Counted from the first letter of the stretch, positions 35,353 to 44,556 are shown. The stretch: DNA of 64,000 nucleotides from JAAUUE01 sp943370025 (GCA_943370025.1 CALRPI020000015.1:18065-82064); one strand, 5' to 3'. Made by a program: numbers and translations. Notes: generated from the sequence alone by a model not told the origin.

Positions 35353-35565
35353 ATGACTTCCCAACAACTTGAAGCACGTTCTCAACAACTTGAAGCCCGG
35401 ATTGCAAATCTAGAGGCAGAATTGGCACAGATCAAACAATTGCTGACAGTACCTTTCCAGAAACAAGAACCTTGGTGGTTGAAGGTGGCAGGCAGCTTTG
35501 AGAACGATCCTACTTTTGAGGAAGCTACTCGCCTTGGACAAGAATGGCGTAAATCGGCTGAATAG
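35353..35565 (+). CDS. Antitoxin of a VapBC-like pair
   Basis: A 70-residue protein with an N-terminal heptad-rich coiled coil (QQLEARSQQLEARIANLEAE) and a C-terminal WWLKVAGSFENDPTFEEATR segment, a form I know as the small antitoxin encoded before VapC toxins in cyanobacteria. The C-terminus would bind the toxin active site and the coiled coil would dimerise. The ATG at 35353 is preceded by TAGGTCTCT. Its stop is 11 bp before the toxin start, so the two are co-transcribed, divergent from the candidate defence operon. Confidence 0.75.
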   Translation: MTSQQLEARSQQLEARIANLEAELAQIKQLLTVPFQKQEPWWLKVAGSFENDPTFEEATRLGQEWRKSAE

Positions 35566-35576
35566 ATCAACATCCC

Positions 35577-35999
35577 ATGTATATTTTTGATACCGACCAT
35601 CTCAGCTTGATCCAACGTAATGGACAAGAAGGAAAACGAATTTTGGCAAGGTTAGCAACCATTGATGTATCTACAGTTGCCGTCACCGTAATTACTTACG
35701 AAGAACAAGTTAGGGTCCGTCTTAATTTTTTAGCTAGAGCAAGAACTTTAGAACAACAAGTCTTGGCTTACCAAGGGCTACAACAAATCGCTCTAGATTA
35801 TGCTTCGATTTCGATCCTTCCTTTCAACCACGCAGCCGCTCTAGAGCATCAACGCTTGAGGAAAATCTATCCTCGCCTAGGAAATATGGATATAAAAATT
35901 GCAGCCATTGCTTTAACAAACAAAGCAATTTTACTAACTCGAAATACTTCAGACTTTGAGCAGATTTTAGAGTTACAAATAGATGATTGGGCGAAATGA
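35577..35999 (+). CDS. vapC: VapC-like PIN-domain toxin
   Basis: A 140-residue PIN-domain ribonuclease, expected to cleave tRNA or other RNA when free of its antitoxin. The acidic centre is visible: FDTDHLS at the N-terminus (Asp5), Glu in ITYEEQ (about residue 43), Asp in GNMDIKIAAIAL (about 104), and a final Asp in TRNTSDFEQI. Length is typical. Translation probably couples to the antitoxin. TA pairs next to defence genes are common, but this one looks self-contained. Confidence 0.88.
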   Translation: MYIFDTDHLSLIQRNGQEGKRILARLATIDVSTVAVTVITYEEQVRVRLNFLARARTLEQQVLAYQGLQQIALDYASISILPFNHAAALEHQRLRKIYPRLGNMDIKIAAIALTNKAILLTRNTSDFEQILELQIDDWAK

Positions 36000-36021
36000 G
36001 AAAAACCTACAATAGCCTGAA

Positions 36022-36110
36022 TCAATCTACATCTGCTAAATCCTGCTCTAATTCCTCCCCAATGTACTGCCGTATCGAAACCTTTTCAAAACCACCAAAA
36101 ATCGTATTAG
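36022..36110 (-). pseudogene. Possible C-terminal fragment of an unidentified gene
   Basis: A short minus-strand frame ending FGGFEKVSIRQYIGEELEQD before a TGA at 36022 reads like the end of a real protein, but no start or upstream portion is present. I do not recognise it; it may be a gene remnant. Confidence 0.25.
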
Positions 36111-36156
36111 AATTAGAGGATAGATATGTAAACTTTAATTAAGACCCAGTTTAGTC

Positions 36157-37416
36157 ATGGTACAGCAACTAGTTTCTTCTCCCCTTGCCGATCCTTGTTT
36201 TATGGGGAGCGATGCCGCCGATGCCACTCAATTTGATGTAGCGATCGCCGGGGGTGGCATTGCCGGATTGACCCTAGCCTGTGCCTTGAAAAATTCCGGC
36301 TTAAAAGTCATCGTCCTAGAAGCTCAAACCCAAGCAGCAGCGGTAGATAAAAGACAGGCTTATGCCATTTCTCTGCGATCGGGCAAAATATTCCAACAAA
36401 TTGGTGTGTGGTCACAAATCCTGCCTCGGATTAGCAGGTTTCAACAAATTCAACTATCAGATAATGATTATTCCGGTGTCGTCAAATTTTTCACCCCCGA
36501 TCTAGGACTAGAGGCGGAACCGGAAGAATTGGGCTATGTAGCAGAGCATCCGGCGATCGCCCAAGTTTTGCAAGACTACCTCAGCCCCACAGATATTGCC
36601 TATGAAACTACTGTAACTGCTGTGGAATATGGCACTGAGCAAGTCCAGTTGCAACTGCAAACCTCCACCGGTAATGCAACTATCACCGCTCAACTATTGG
36701 TGGCTGCCGATGGTGCTCGATCGCCTCTCCGGGTAGGGGCGGGGATCCAAACCAAAGGCTGGAAGTATTGGCAATCCTGCATCACCACCAGAGTCAAGCC
36801 CGAAAACCCCGATTATATTGCCTACGAAAAATTTCAAACCAGTGGACCCTTTGCAGTGTTGCCCCTGCCCAATGGATTGTGCAATGTAGTGTGGACTGCA
36901 CCCCATGCTGAAACCCAAGCTTTAGCGGCTCTCCCCGATCGGGAATTTCTCGCAGAATTAACCAAGCGGTTTGGGCAGCAGATGGGGAAATTGGAGCTAG
37001 TCGGTCAGCGCTATGTGTTTCCGGTGCAGCTCATGCAGAGCGATCGCTACATTGCCCCCCGGTTGGCTCTTTTGGGTGATGCGGCTCACTGTTGTCACCC
37101 CGTCGGTGGTCAGGGCTTAAATATGGGCATTCGTGATGCGGCAGCCCTAGCAGAAGTGATTCTCACTGCCCAGCAACAACAACGGGATTTAGGTGATTTA
37201 GCAGTCTTGCAAAAGTACGATCGCTGGCGGCGACCGGAAAATTTGGTGATCCTCGCTTTTACGGATCTGCTCGATCGCTTTTTCTCCTACCAATTTCTGC
37301 CCCTGATCTTCCTCCGCCGAGTAGGTTTATTCGCCCTGCGCCGAATCCCCCCGATCAAATCCTTTGCGCTGCGTCTGATGACGGGGCTGTTGGGGCGATC
37401 GGCAAAGTTAACCTAA
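36157..37416 (+). CDS. FAD-dependent hydroxylase, UbiH/Coq6 type
   Basis: A 419-residue flavoprotein monooxygenase. The dinucleotide motif AIAGGGIAGLTLACAL is near residues 29-44, the DG motif reads AADGARSPLR (about 186), and the GD motif reads LLGDAAHCCHPVGGQGLNMG (about 307). These fit the UbiH/UbiF/Coq6 family that hydroxylates quinone precursors using O2. Cyanobacteria make plastoquinone, not ubiquinone, and the true substrate is unknown. It may be membrane-associated through the hydrophobic C-terminal FFSYQFLPLIFLRRVGLFAL. No operon partner is evident. Confidence 0.86.
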   Translation: MVQQLVSSPLADPCFMGSDAADATQFDVAIAGGGIAGLTLACALKNSGLKVIVLEAQTQAAAVDKRQAYAISLRSGKIFQQIGVWSQILPRISRFQQIQLSDNDYSGVVKFFTPDLGLEAEPEELGYVAEHPAIAQVLQDYLSPTDIAYETTVTAVEYGTEQVQLQLQTSTGNATITAQLLVAADGARSPLRVGAGIQTKGWKYWQSCITTRVKPENPDYIAYEKFQTSGPFAVLPLPNGLCNVVWTAPHAETQALAALPDREFLAELTKRFGQQMGKLELVGQRYVFPVQLMQSDRYIAPRLALLGDAAHCCHPVGGQGLNMGIRDAAALAEVILTAQQQQRDLGDLAVLQKYDRWRRPENLVILAFTDLLDRFFSYQFLPLIFLRRVGLFALRRIPPIKSFALRLMTGLLGRSAKLT

Positions 37417-37456
37417 CCGCACTAAACTTAATGTGAATACCCCTCTTCTAAAATCT

Positions 37457-37717
37457 ATGCCTCTTACTGAATTATTTCCTGTGGTCAGTCAGCTTTCACA
37501 TCAGGATAAGCTCCGCCTGATGCATTTCCTTTTACTCGCATTTGCTGAAGAGGAAGGCTATAAACTACAAACAACTGAGACTGAGACTCAGGAAAACTTA
37601 CTATTGAAACAGTTAGAAGCTACTGAGGCAGTTGTGTGGTCACCCTATGATGCTCATGAAGCCGCTCAAACCCTCTCAGAACTTCTAGTGGCAGCAAGGC
37701 AAGAGGGCAATGCTTAA
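37457..37717 (+). CDS. Small conserved protein paired with a retropepsin-like gene
   Basis: 86 residues from the ATG at 37457 (the frame also has a GTG at 37433). The N-terminus MPLTELFPVVSQLSHQDKLR, followed by LMHFLLLAFAEEEG, is a small-protein type I know from cyanobacteria, with no assigned function. Its last codons overlap the start of the retropepsin-like gene by 8 bp, so the two are translationally coupled. The pairing looks like a small binding protein with an enzyme; a toxin-antitoxin reading is possible but unsupported. Confidence 0.6.
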   Translation: MPLTELFPVVSQLSHQDKLRLMHFLLLAFAEEEGYKLQTTETETQENLLLKQLEATEAVVWSPYDAHEAAQTLSELLVAARQEGNA

Positions 37718-38129
37718 CGGTCAGCGATTTTCTTTCATTGAGCGCACCAACAGCGCAGGGCTGTCCAGTATGATGCCTTATTTGCCAATAACGCTGAGCT
37801 ACCGCGATCGGTCTGTAGAGATGATGGCTTTGCTAGACACTGGTGCAAGCGTCAATGTACTGCCTTATGAAGTTGGCTTGCAGTTAGGAGCAGTCTGGGA
37901 GAATCAAACAGTCCCAATCCAGTTAACTGGTAACTTGGCTCAGATGGAAGCGCGAGGGTTGGTGATATCAGCAACGGTTGCAGATTTTCCCTCAGTTTTG
38001 CTTGCATTTGCTTGGACACAATCTAGAGAAGCACCATTAATCTTGGGGCACACGAACTTCTTTGCAGAATTTGATGTGTGTTTCTACCGTGCTGACCTTG
38101 CCTTCGAGTTGCATCCAATAGCAAAATAG
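37710..38129 (+). CDS. Retropepsin-like aspartic protease (clan AA)
   Basis: 139 residues. The core MALLDTGASVNVLPYEVGLQ has the Asp-Thr-Gly-Ala active-site loop of single-domain, dimeric aspartic proteases; LVISATVADFPSVLLAF and LILGHTNFFAEFDVCF are the following strand and the conserved I(L)LG turn. Such proteins in bacteria are thought to be dimeric. Substrate unknown. No signal peptide. Start overlaps the previous gene. Confidence 0.8.
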   Translation: MLNGQRFSFIERTNSAGLSSMMPYLPITLSYRDRSVEMMALLDTGASVNVLPYEVGLQLGAVWENQTVPIQLTGNLAQMEARGLVISATVADFPSVLLAFAWTQSREAPLILGHTNFFAEFDVCFYRADLAFELHPIAK

Positions 38130-38221
38130 CAGTATCCATTCAGTCAGCCGTCCAACATCAACGTTAACCTAGCGTCACTTCTGGTTTAGGGCTTTTTGAG
38201 GGGTGCGCAATGCGCAGCTTC

Positions 38222-39694
38222 TCAACAGACTAACCAATAGGTCATTAATTCTCCCTTGCCCTTGATGGGAACTAATCCCCGATCGACAAATTGGTACTGA
38301 TCTTTGAGGAGTTGGTAGGTGGTTTCCGTGACTTGAATCTTCCCCGGCATTCCCGATGATTCCATTCTCGATGCCACATTCACAGTGTCTCCCCAGAGGT
38401 CGTAGCTAAACTTTTTCCTGCCAATCACCCCAGCAATCACGGCTCCAGTATTGATGCCAATCCGCAGGGCGATCGCTTGTCCTCGGAAGGTAAATTTTTC
38501 GGCGTGGGCTTGCATTGCCAGCGCCATGTCTGCGATCGCTTGGGCGTGTTTTTGTTGAGGTTGGGGCAGACCGCCCACCACCATGTAGGCATCGCCGATG
38601 GTTTTGATTTTCTCTAAGCCATATTGCTGAGAAAGCTGATCAAATACCGAGAAAATATGATTCAGCAGTTCCACCAACTCCACCGGAGAAGCGGTGCTAG
38701 AGATTTCAGTAAACCCGACAATATCGGCAAATAGCACCGTCACATTGCTAAAACTATCGGCGATCGATTGGTCACTTTCCTTTAATTGGTCAGCAATACA
38801 CCCGGGCAAAATATTCAACAGTAGCTGCTCAGATTTTTTCTGTTCTGCCCGGAGTTCCCGCTCAGATTCCGTGCGACTCATGATTTCACTCTGGACTAGC
38901 TGAAACATTTGCCGGAAAGCCGCCATCACTTCCCCCAACTCATCATCACGATTCACAGAAAAGGAATAAAAATTGCCTTGCTCTACCTTGCCATGCAAAG
39001 ATTCTCCGGCAATTTCTAAATCGTCTCGCAGCCGGAGAATCGGCCAAATAACTAACTTACCCAGCACCCCCATCGTGGTTGCCGTGACAAACAGAGAAAT
39101 AATCAGCACCAGCCCAGAAATCCGCCAACCAAAGGCTTGGAGTTCGGCTTGGATGGGAGCAGTATCTTGACGCAGAATCAAAATATAGCGATCGTCCATG
39201 CGGAGACTTTTCCAAATAAAATCTACTCGCTGGCGATCGGGCAGGGGCACAATACCGACGGTTTGTTGGTTTGCTTGGTTACTTGATTGGTGATTGGGCT
39301 GTTGACCCATCAAGTCTTGCAGGGGAATTTGGGGAGCTTCGCCAAACTCGCCGATTAACTGCCCATTCTTGGTATATAAAGCACCGCCCACAATATCAGC
39401 GCGAGTAGTTAAGCTTTTGATCTGGGTCAAAATTTGGGCATTGGAGCGATCGCCAATTTCCAAGCTAAGAATTGCTTCTACCTTCACCTTAGAAACTTCT
39501 TTCATCTGGGTCAGCAGTTCCTGCTCCCGCCGGGCATAGGAAGGAATAAAAATAATCACCTCGATCGCCACTATGCTCAGAAATATCCAAGCAGCCACGG
39601 AAATAGATAATTTTGCTTTCAATAAGCGACCAAATTTGCGAGAAGAAGCTTCCATAGTTGAAGTACGATTAGCAGCAGATAATAGATGTACCAT
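38222..39694 (-). CDS. Membrane-bound class III adenylate cyclase with HAMP
   Basis: About 490 residues. Transmembrane helix 1 (AAWIFLSIVAIEVIIFI), a periplasmic sensor of about 120 residues, transmembrane helix 2 (ISGLVLIISLFVTATTMGVL), a HAMP domain with DELGEVMAAFRQM, then a cyclase domain. Metal aspartates are in LFADIVGFTE (about 322) and TIGDAYMVVGG (about 366). The purine-selecting residues are Lys in EKIKTIGD and Asp in YDLWGDTVN, which is the adenylate-specific set, and the transition-state Asn/Arg are in NVASRME. Hence it should make cAMP in response to an outside signal. The Met at 39655 (MEASSRKFGR) is an equally possible start. Divergent from the FemAB-like gene. Confidence 0.9.
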   Translation of the reverse strand: MVHLLSAANRTSTMEASSRKFGRLLKAKLSISVAAWIFLSIVAIEVIIFIPSYARREQELLTQMKEVSKVKVEAILSLEIGDRSNAQILTQIKSLTTRADIVGGALYTKNGQLIGEFGEAPQIPLQDLMGQQPNHQSSNQANQQTVGIVPLPDRQRVDFIWKSLRMDDRYILILRQDTAPIQAELQAFGWRISGLVLIISLFVTATTMGVLGKLVIWPILRLRDDLEIAGESLHGKVEQGNFYSFSVNRDDELGEVMAAFRQMFQLVQSEIMSRTESERELRAEQKKSEQLLLNILPGCIADQLKESDQSIADSFSNVTVLFADIVGFTEISSTASPVELVELLNHIFSVFDQLSQQYGLEKIKTIGDAYMVVGGLPQPQQKHAQAIADMALAMQAHAEKFTFRGQAIALRIGINTGAVIAGVIGRKKFSYDLWGDTVNVASRMESSGMPGKIQVTETTYQLLKDQYQFVDRGLVPIKGKGELMTYWLVC

Positions 39695-39724
39695 TATCTG
39701 TCTTTTGCATAAGTCCTGAGTTGA

Positions 39725-39823
39725 TTAGGGCTTACGCACTGTGAAATTATCTAGGATTATGGACGTTTTTGAAGGATGAGGGTCGTCGAAGCCATCAAAA
39801 ATGTTCAAACACGTAAGCCCTAA
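39725..39823. repeat. Terminal-inverted-repeat element family R7
   Basis: 99 bp bounded by TTAGGGCTTACG and CGTAAGCCCTAA. Its interior GAGGGTCGTCGAAGCC is shared, inverted, with the R1 copies and, nearly, with the R3 copy 2 flank (19850), so the families share a module. It sits in the divergent region between the cyclase and FemAB-like genes. Confidence 0.78.
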
Positions 39824-39941
39824 GTTTATTATTCAGTAGGCTGCAACCTGAAACTGGCAAGTTTAGGACAAGTTTGTTATGATCCTCACTGATTAAGCCT
39901 GATGACCTTCAGTAACCCTGCGTAGCAACATCACCCTAACC

Positions 39942-41123
39942 ATGACAAATAAATATTCCCTCAGTTGGGTGAACCGGATGCAAGATATTCCCCAGACAGC
40001 TTGGGACTCCTTGGCAATACCCCTGAAAACTCCCTTCTTGGAATGGGAGTGGTTGAATAACCTTGAGACTTCCGGTAGCGTGACACCCCAAACCGGCTGG
40101 CTGCCCAACCATCTTCTAGTATGGCGTAACCAAGAGCTAATTGCAGCGGCTCCTCTCTATATTAAGGGTCATAGCTACGGGGAGTTTGTTTTTGATCAGC
40201 AGTGGGCAAATGTTGCCTACCGCCTAGGGGTGGAATATTATCCGAAGATGTTGGGAATGACCCCGTTTACTCCGGCTGCGGGTTATCGGTTTTTAATGGC
40301 ACCGGGGGTAGATGAGGCAGAGTTGACGGGGATGATGGTGGCGGCGATCGACCATTTTTGCGATCGACACCAAATTTCTGGCTGCAACTTTCTCTTTGTA
40401 GACCCGGAATGGAAAATCCTCATGGAGCAGCAGGGTTTCACGACTTGGATGCACCATAGTTATATTTGGCAGAATAATAGTTTCCAAACCTTCGATGATT
40501 ATCTAAAAATGTTCAATGCCAACCAGCGGCGGAATATTAAGCGAGAGCGCAAGGCAGTGGAGCAGGCAGGATTGACCCTGAAAATTCACACTGGGGAAGA
40601 TATTCCCAAGCATTTACTGTCTTTAATGCACGGTTTCTATGGCAGTACCTGTGATAAATTTTGGGGCGGCAGTAAGTACTTAACCAAAAAGTTTTTTGAG
40701 CAACTTTATCCTAAGTTTACCCATCAAGTTGTGTTGGTGGCGGCTTACCACGAGAACTATCACGATCGCCCTGTGGGGATGTCTTTTTGTCTGACGAAGG
40801 GCGATCGCCTCTACGGACGCTACTGGGGTTCCTATCAAGAATTTGATTGTCTGCATTTTGATACTTGCTACTATGCACCGATCGAGTGGGCAATTAGCAA
40901 AAACATCCAAATCTTCGATCCCGGTGCTGGGGGCAGCCATAAAAAACGAAGAGGCTTCCCCGCCACTCCCAACTACAGTCTGCATAGATTTTACAATCCT
41001 AAATTAACCCAAATTCTCTGTAATTATATTGGAGAAATAAACGATATGGAGCAACAGGAAATCGAAGCCATGAATAGTGAATTACCGTTTAGTAAAAAGG
41101 AAATAGTTTTTAATTTAGAGTAG
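39942..41123 (+). CDS. FemAB/DUF482-like GNAT-superfamily protein
   Basis: A 393-residue protein of the family annotated as peptidogalycan biosynthesis/recognition (DUF482, FemAB-like acyltransferase fold). Landmarks: TPFLEWEWLNNLETSGSV near the N-terminus, HSYIWQNNSFQTFDDYLKM and NANQRRNIKRERK in the centre, VGMSFCLTKGDRLYGRYWGS, and FDPGAGGSHKKRRGF towards the end. It may attach amino acids to cell-wall or lipid precursors, using aminoacyl-tRNA or a CoA thioester, but no member's reaction can be assumed. Cytoplasmic. Monocistronic. A hairpin-rich repeat follows. Confidence 0.8.
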   Translation: MTNKYSLSWVNRMQDIPQTAWDSLAIPLKTPFLEWEWLNNLETSGSVTPQTGWLPNHLLVWRNQELIAAAPLYIKGHSYGEFVFDQQWANVAYRLGVEYYPKMLGMTPFTPAAGYRFLMAPGVDEAELTGMMVAAIDHFCDRHQISGCNFLFVDPEWKILMEQQGFTTWMHHSYIWQNNSFQTFDDYLKMFNANQRRNIKRERKAVEQAGLTLKIHTGEDIPKHLLSLMHGFYGSTCDKFWGGSKYLTKKFFEQLYPKFTHQVVLVAAYHENYHDRPVGMSFCLTKGDRLYGRYWGSYQEFDCLHFDTCYYAPIEWAISKNIQIFDPGAGGSHKKRRGFPATPNYSLHRFYNPKLTQILCNYIGEINDMEQQEIEAMNSELPFSKKEIVFNLE

Positions 41124-41126
41124 CAG

Positions 41127-41172
41127 GCGGTTGAAACCGCACCGACAAGAACGAAGTCCGCCTACACGGACT
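41127..41172 (+). repeat. Two small hairpins downstream of the FemAB-like gene
   Basis: GCGGTTGAAACCGC (41127-41140) and AGTCCG/CGGACT (41155-41172), a common cyanobacterial dispersed repeat. May terminate the FemAB-like transcript; no long T-run follows. Confidence 0.5.
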
Positions 41173-41173
41173 A

Positions 41174-41256
41174 AGAGGCTATTTATAAAGGTAAGATTTT
41201 CCACCCCCGGCGGGGGCGGAAAATCTTACCTTCTAGCCAATGTATAAATAACCTCT
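41174..41256 (+). repeat. Palindromic element family R2, copy 3
   Basis: AGAGGCTATTTATAAAGG at the left and TATAAATAACCTCT at the right with a CCCCCGGCGGGGGCGG core. The arms carry paired changes against copy 2 (GGTAAG... with CTTACC), keeping the fold. Confidence 0.8.
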
Positions 41257-41345
41257 AAGAAAAGAAATTACTGATTATAAAATAACGAATAAAATAGCTA
41301 AAGATTACAGTACGCCTATTAATCCTGATTAACCCGGTATTTGTG

Positions 41346-44300
41346 ATGACGACGGATCAAGTTCTAGAGCAAAAGCTGAATTTATTGTTTGAGTTGAACC
41401 CTTTGGCGGCGATCGAATGGGATGTGAATTTTTGCATAGTAGCTTGGAATCAAGCTGCTACCGAGGTTTTTGGCTATACCAAGGAAGAAGCGATCGGTCA
41501 TAATATAATGGAATTAATTGTGCCAAGGAAATTACATATCTTCCTTGATAGCTTGCTCCAGTCAGCATTCCAGCAAACCAAGGGTAGCAATAACATCAAT
41601 GAAAACATAACAAAAACTGGGGAAGTGGTGATTTGTAATTGGTATAACCAAGTTCTAGTTGATGTCGAAGGACAACCAACTGTTATGTTATCGATCGCCC
41701 AAAATATCACTTTCCAAAAGCAAGCCGAAGAAACCCTCCGACTCCAAGAAGAGCAAATTCGCCAGACTGAGAAGCGCTATCAAGCTCTAATGGAAGCCAA
41801 GCTAATAGAAACTCAAGGCTTTCTAGAATCTGTGCTGGATAATTTACCCGTCGCAGTATTTGCCAAAGATGCCCAAGACCTGAGAATTATCCTGTGGAAT
41901 CGAGCAGCAGAAGAACTTTTTAAGATTAAAGCTGAGGATATATTAGGTGATAATAATCATGGTTTATTCCCCTCAGAGCAGAGAAAATCTTTTCGTGAAG
42001 AAGACCGTAAAGCTCTTAATAGCAGGGAAACGATCGATATTCCCGAGGATCCAATCCGCAATAGCGATGGCGATATCCGTATTTTGCATACCAAAAAAAC
42101 ACCAGTTTTCAATGAAGAAGGTATCCCCCAATCTTTATTAGTCATTAGTGAAGATATTACCGAGCGCAAAGCCGCCGAACAACAGTTACGAGAACAGGCA
42201 GCTATCTTGCAAGCATTTGTTGACTATACTCCCGTTCCTATTGCCTTATTTGATAAGGAGATGCGCTATCTAGTCGCTAATCGTTGTTGGTTGGTGGAAA
42301 ATAATTTGGTTGGGCAAAATATTATTGGTCGATCGCAATATGAGGTGTTTCCCGACTTGCCCGATCGCTGGAAGGAAGGACATCAAAGATGCTTGGCGGG
42401 GGCAATAGAAAGCTGTGAAGCTGACCCATTCCCTCGTGCAGATGGTTCCCTAGATTATGTCCGCTGGCAAACCCTGCCTTGGCGGGATGCTCAGGGAGAA
42501 ATTGGTGGGATTCTGATGTATTCAGAAATAGTGACCGAGCGCATCAAAGCCGAGGAGGAACGGCGCAACTTGGCAGCAATCGTTAATAATACTAGTGATT
42601 GTGTTAGTGTTGCTTCCCTAGAAGGAAAAATCCTCTACATCAACCCTGCCGGGTTAGAGCTAGTAGGGTTAGATAATCTAGAAGCAATTGTAGGTAGAGA
42701 TGCCATTGATTTCTATATCCCCAGAGATCAAGAATCTATCATCCAAGGGATTACTGAAGATCTGATGACTAAAGGTAGATGGCAAGCAGAAAAACATCTC
42801 CGTCATTGGGGAACAGGGGAAGAAATTATTGCAGATGTGAATATTTTCCTAATGAAGGATTCCCTGACTAGCCAACCCCTATACTCGGCTGCGGTAATCC
42901 GGGATCTGCGAGCAGCAAAAGCTGCCGAACAGCAATTGCAACAAAAGGCTGATCGGGAAGAACTTCTTAATCGCATGACTAATAATATTCGCAGTTCCCT
43001 AGACTTTGATGAGATTTTGCAAAAAGCTGTAACAGAAATTCGGAACTTTCTCAATATTGATGACTGCCACTTTACTAAATATATTTCAGAAGCTGGTCAG
43101 GAAGTTCCTTATTGGGAAGTTCTCCAAGAAGCAAAAATACCGGGAACTCCTGAAACTCCTCGGAGCTATCCAGCTTCGGTAGTAGGAATAATTAGTGAAA
43201 GGTTGCTAGATTTACAAACCATTCGAGTAGATAATATTAAAACTTGTACAGATGCACCAGTTCAGGAGATTTTTCAACTTTTTGGTGTCAAGTCGATAGT
43301 CATTTTGCCTTCTTTATTAGGCGACGGTATGTTTGTTTCTTTTAGCTGTATTAATTATCAACAACCCCGGCTATGGTTAGAGGAAGAGATAGAATTATTA
43401 AAAGTAATTATGGAGCAGTTAGCGATCGCCCTCAACCAAGCAGATTTGTATCAAAAAGCTGAGTCTAGAGCGACAGAACTGGAAGCAACTCTGCGAGAAC
43501 TGCAACGAACCCAAGGGCAATTAGTCCAGAGTGAAAAAATGTCTAGCTTGGGGCAGTTGGTGGCGGGAGTTGCCCATGAGATTAATAATCCGGTGAATTT
43601 CATCTATGGCAATTTAACCCATGCCAACGAATATAGCCAAGACTTAATCCGGTTAATTGAACTCTACCAAAAACATTATCCTAATCCAGTTGCAGAAATT
43701 GTCGAAGAAGCAGAAGCCGCAGATTTAGAATTTTTGTTGACAGATCTACCGCAATTATTAAACTCCATGAAAGTGGGAGCCGATCGCATCAAAGAAATAG
43801 TCCATTCCCTCCGCAACTTCTCCCGGATGGATGAAGCCGTTATGAAAGCCGTAGATATCCATGAAGGAATTGATAGCACCTTGATGATCTTGCAAAACCG
43901 CCTCAAAGCCAAGGCTCACCAACCAGAGATTCCCGTAATTAAAGAATATGGAAACCTGCCCTTAGTCGAGTGTTACGCTGGAGAATTAAATCAGGTATTT
44001 ATGAATATTATTACCAATGCGATCGATGCCCTCGAAGAACGCGATCAACAGCGGACATTTGCTGAATGCCAACAAAATCCTAGCCAAATTTCTATTCAAA
44101 CAAATCTGCTACCAAATCAACAAGTGGAAATCCAAATTAGTGATAATGGTAAGGGGATTCCTGAAGCAGTCCAGAAAAGATTATTTGACCCCTTTTTTAC
44201 TACCAAAGAAGTTGGTAAAGGCACGGGTTTAGGCATGTCGATTAGTTATCAAATTATTACGGAAAGGCACAATGGTTCGCTGAGTTGTGCATCTCAAATC

Positions 44301-44348
44301 GGCAAAGGAACTAGCTTTATCATCAGAATTCCGTTGCAACAATCCTAA
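41346..44348 (+). CDS. PAS-PAS-PAS-PAS-GAF sensor histidine kinase
   Basis: A soluble 1000-residue kinase with four PAS/PAC domains, roughly residues 10-125, 155-275, 285-390 and 395-515. PAS 2 and 3 end in SEDITERKAA- and SEIVTERIKA-type PAC tails. A GAF domain follows (about 530-695), then a coiled coil and the transmitter: VAGVAHEINNPVNF (phosphoacceptor His near 743), VFMNIITNAIDALE (N box), DNGKGI (G1), FDPFFTTKEVGKGTGLGMS (F/G2). Every ATPase motif is intact. The ATG at 41346 is preferred over the GTG at 41343. Its transmitter is closely related to the other kinases at 45723-64000. Signal unknown; no response regulator adjacent. Confidence 0.92.
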   Translation: MTTDQVLEQKLNLLFELNPLAAIEWDVNFCIVAWNQAATEVFGYTKEEAIGHNIMELIVPRKLHIFLDSLLQSAFQQTKGSNNINENITKTGEVVICNWYNQVLVDVEGQPTVMLSIAQNITFQKQAEETLRLQEEQIRQTEKRYQALMEAKLIETQGFLESVLDNLPVAVFAKDAQDLRIILWNRAAEELFKIKAEDILGDNNHGLFPSEQRKSFREEDRKALNSRETIDIPEDPIRNSDGDIRILHTKKTPVFNEEGIPQSLLVISEDITERKAAEQQLREQAAILQAFVDYTPVPIALFDKEMRYLVANRCWLVENNLVGQNIIGRSQYEVFPDLPDRWKEGHQRCLAGAIESCEADPFPRADGSLDYVRWQTLPWRDAQGEIGGILMYSEIVTERIKAEEERRNLAAIVNNTSDCVSVASLEGKILYINPAGLELVGLDNLEAIVGRDAIDFYIPRDQESIIQGITEDLMTKGRWQAEKHLRHWGTGEEIIADVNIFLMKDSLTSQPLYSAAVIRDLRAAKAAEQQLQQKADREELLNRMTNNIRSSLDFDEILQKAVTEIRNFLNIDDCHFTKYISEAGQEVPYWEVLQEAKIPGTPETPRSYPASVVGIISERLLDLQTIRVDNIKTCTDAPVQEIFQLFGVKSIVILPSLLGDGMFVSFSCINYQQPRLWLEEEIELLKVIMEQLAIALNQADLYQKAESRATELEATLRELQRTQGQLVQSEKMSSLGQLVAGVAHEINNPVNFIYGNLTHANEYSQDLIRLIELYQKHYPNPVAEIVEEAEAADLEFLLTDLPQLLNSMKVGADRIKEIVHSLRNFSRMDEAVMKAVDIHEGIDSTLMILQNRLKAKAHQPEIPVIKEYGNLPLVECYAGELNQVFMNIITNAIDALEERDQQRTFAECQQNPSQISIQTNLLPNQQVEIQISDNGKGIPEAVQKRLFDPFFTTKEVGKGTGLGMSISYQIITERHNGSLSCASQIGKGTSFIIRIPLQQS

Positions 44349-44357
44349 TGCCATTTC

Positions 44358-44439
44358 AGAGGCTATTTATAAAGTCTGATTTTCCGCCCCCTCCGGGGGC
44401 GGAAAATCAGACCCTCTAGCAACTTTATAAATGACCTCT
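44358..44439 (+). repeat. Palindromic element family R2, copy 4
   Basis: AGAGGCTATTTATAAAG and CTTTATAAATGACCTCT at the ends with CCGCCCC/GGGGCGG at the core. Located 9 bp after the histidine kinase stop codon. Confidence 0.8.
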
Positions 44440-44556
44440 CACGAAAATAGAAATACTTATGATTCCCAACCTTGAAGAGGGAGCAAAGCCTTGCGACCCT
44501 ACGAAAACCTCTATTTGTATCAGACGTTTAGTGAAATGGCATCAGTTCGGAATAAG

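Noticed and set aside
35353..35999. Considered the VapBC pair as part of the candidate defence operon
   Set aside because: It is divergent and self-contained, so it is probably an independent module.
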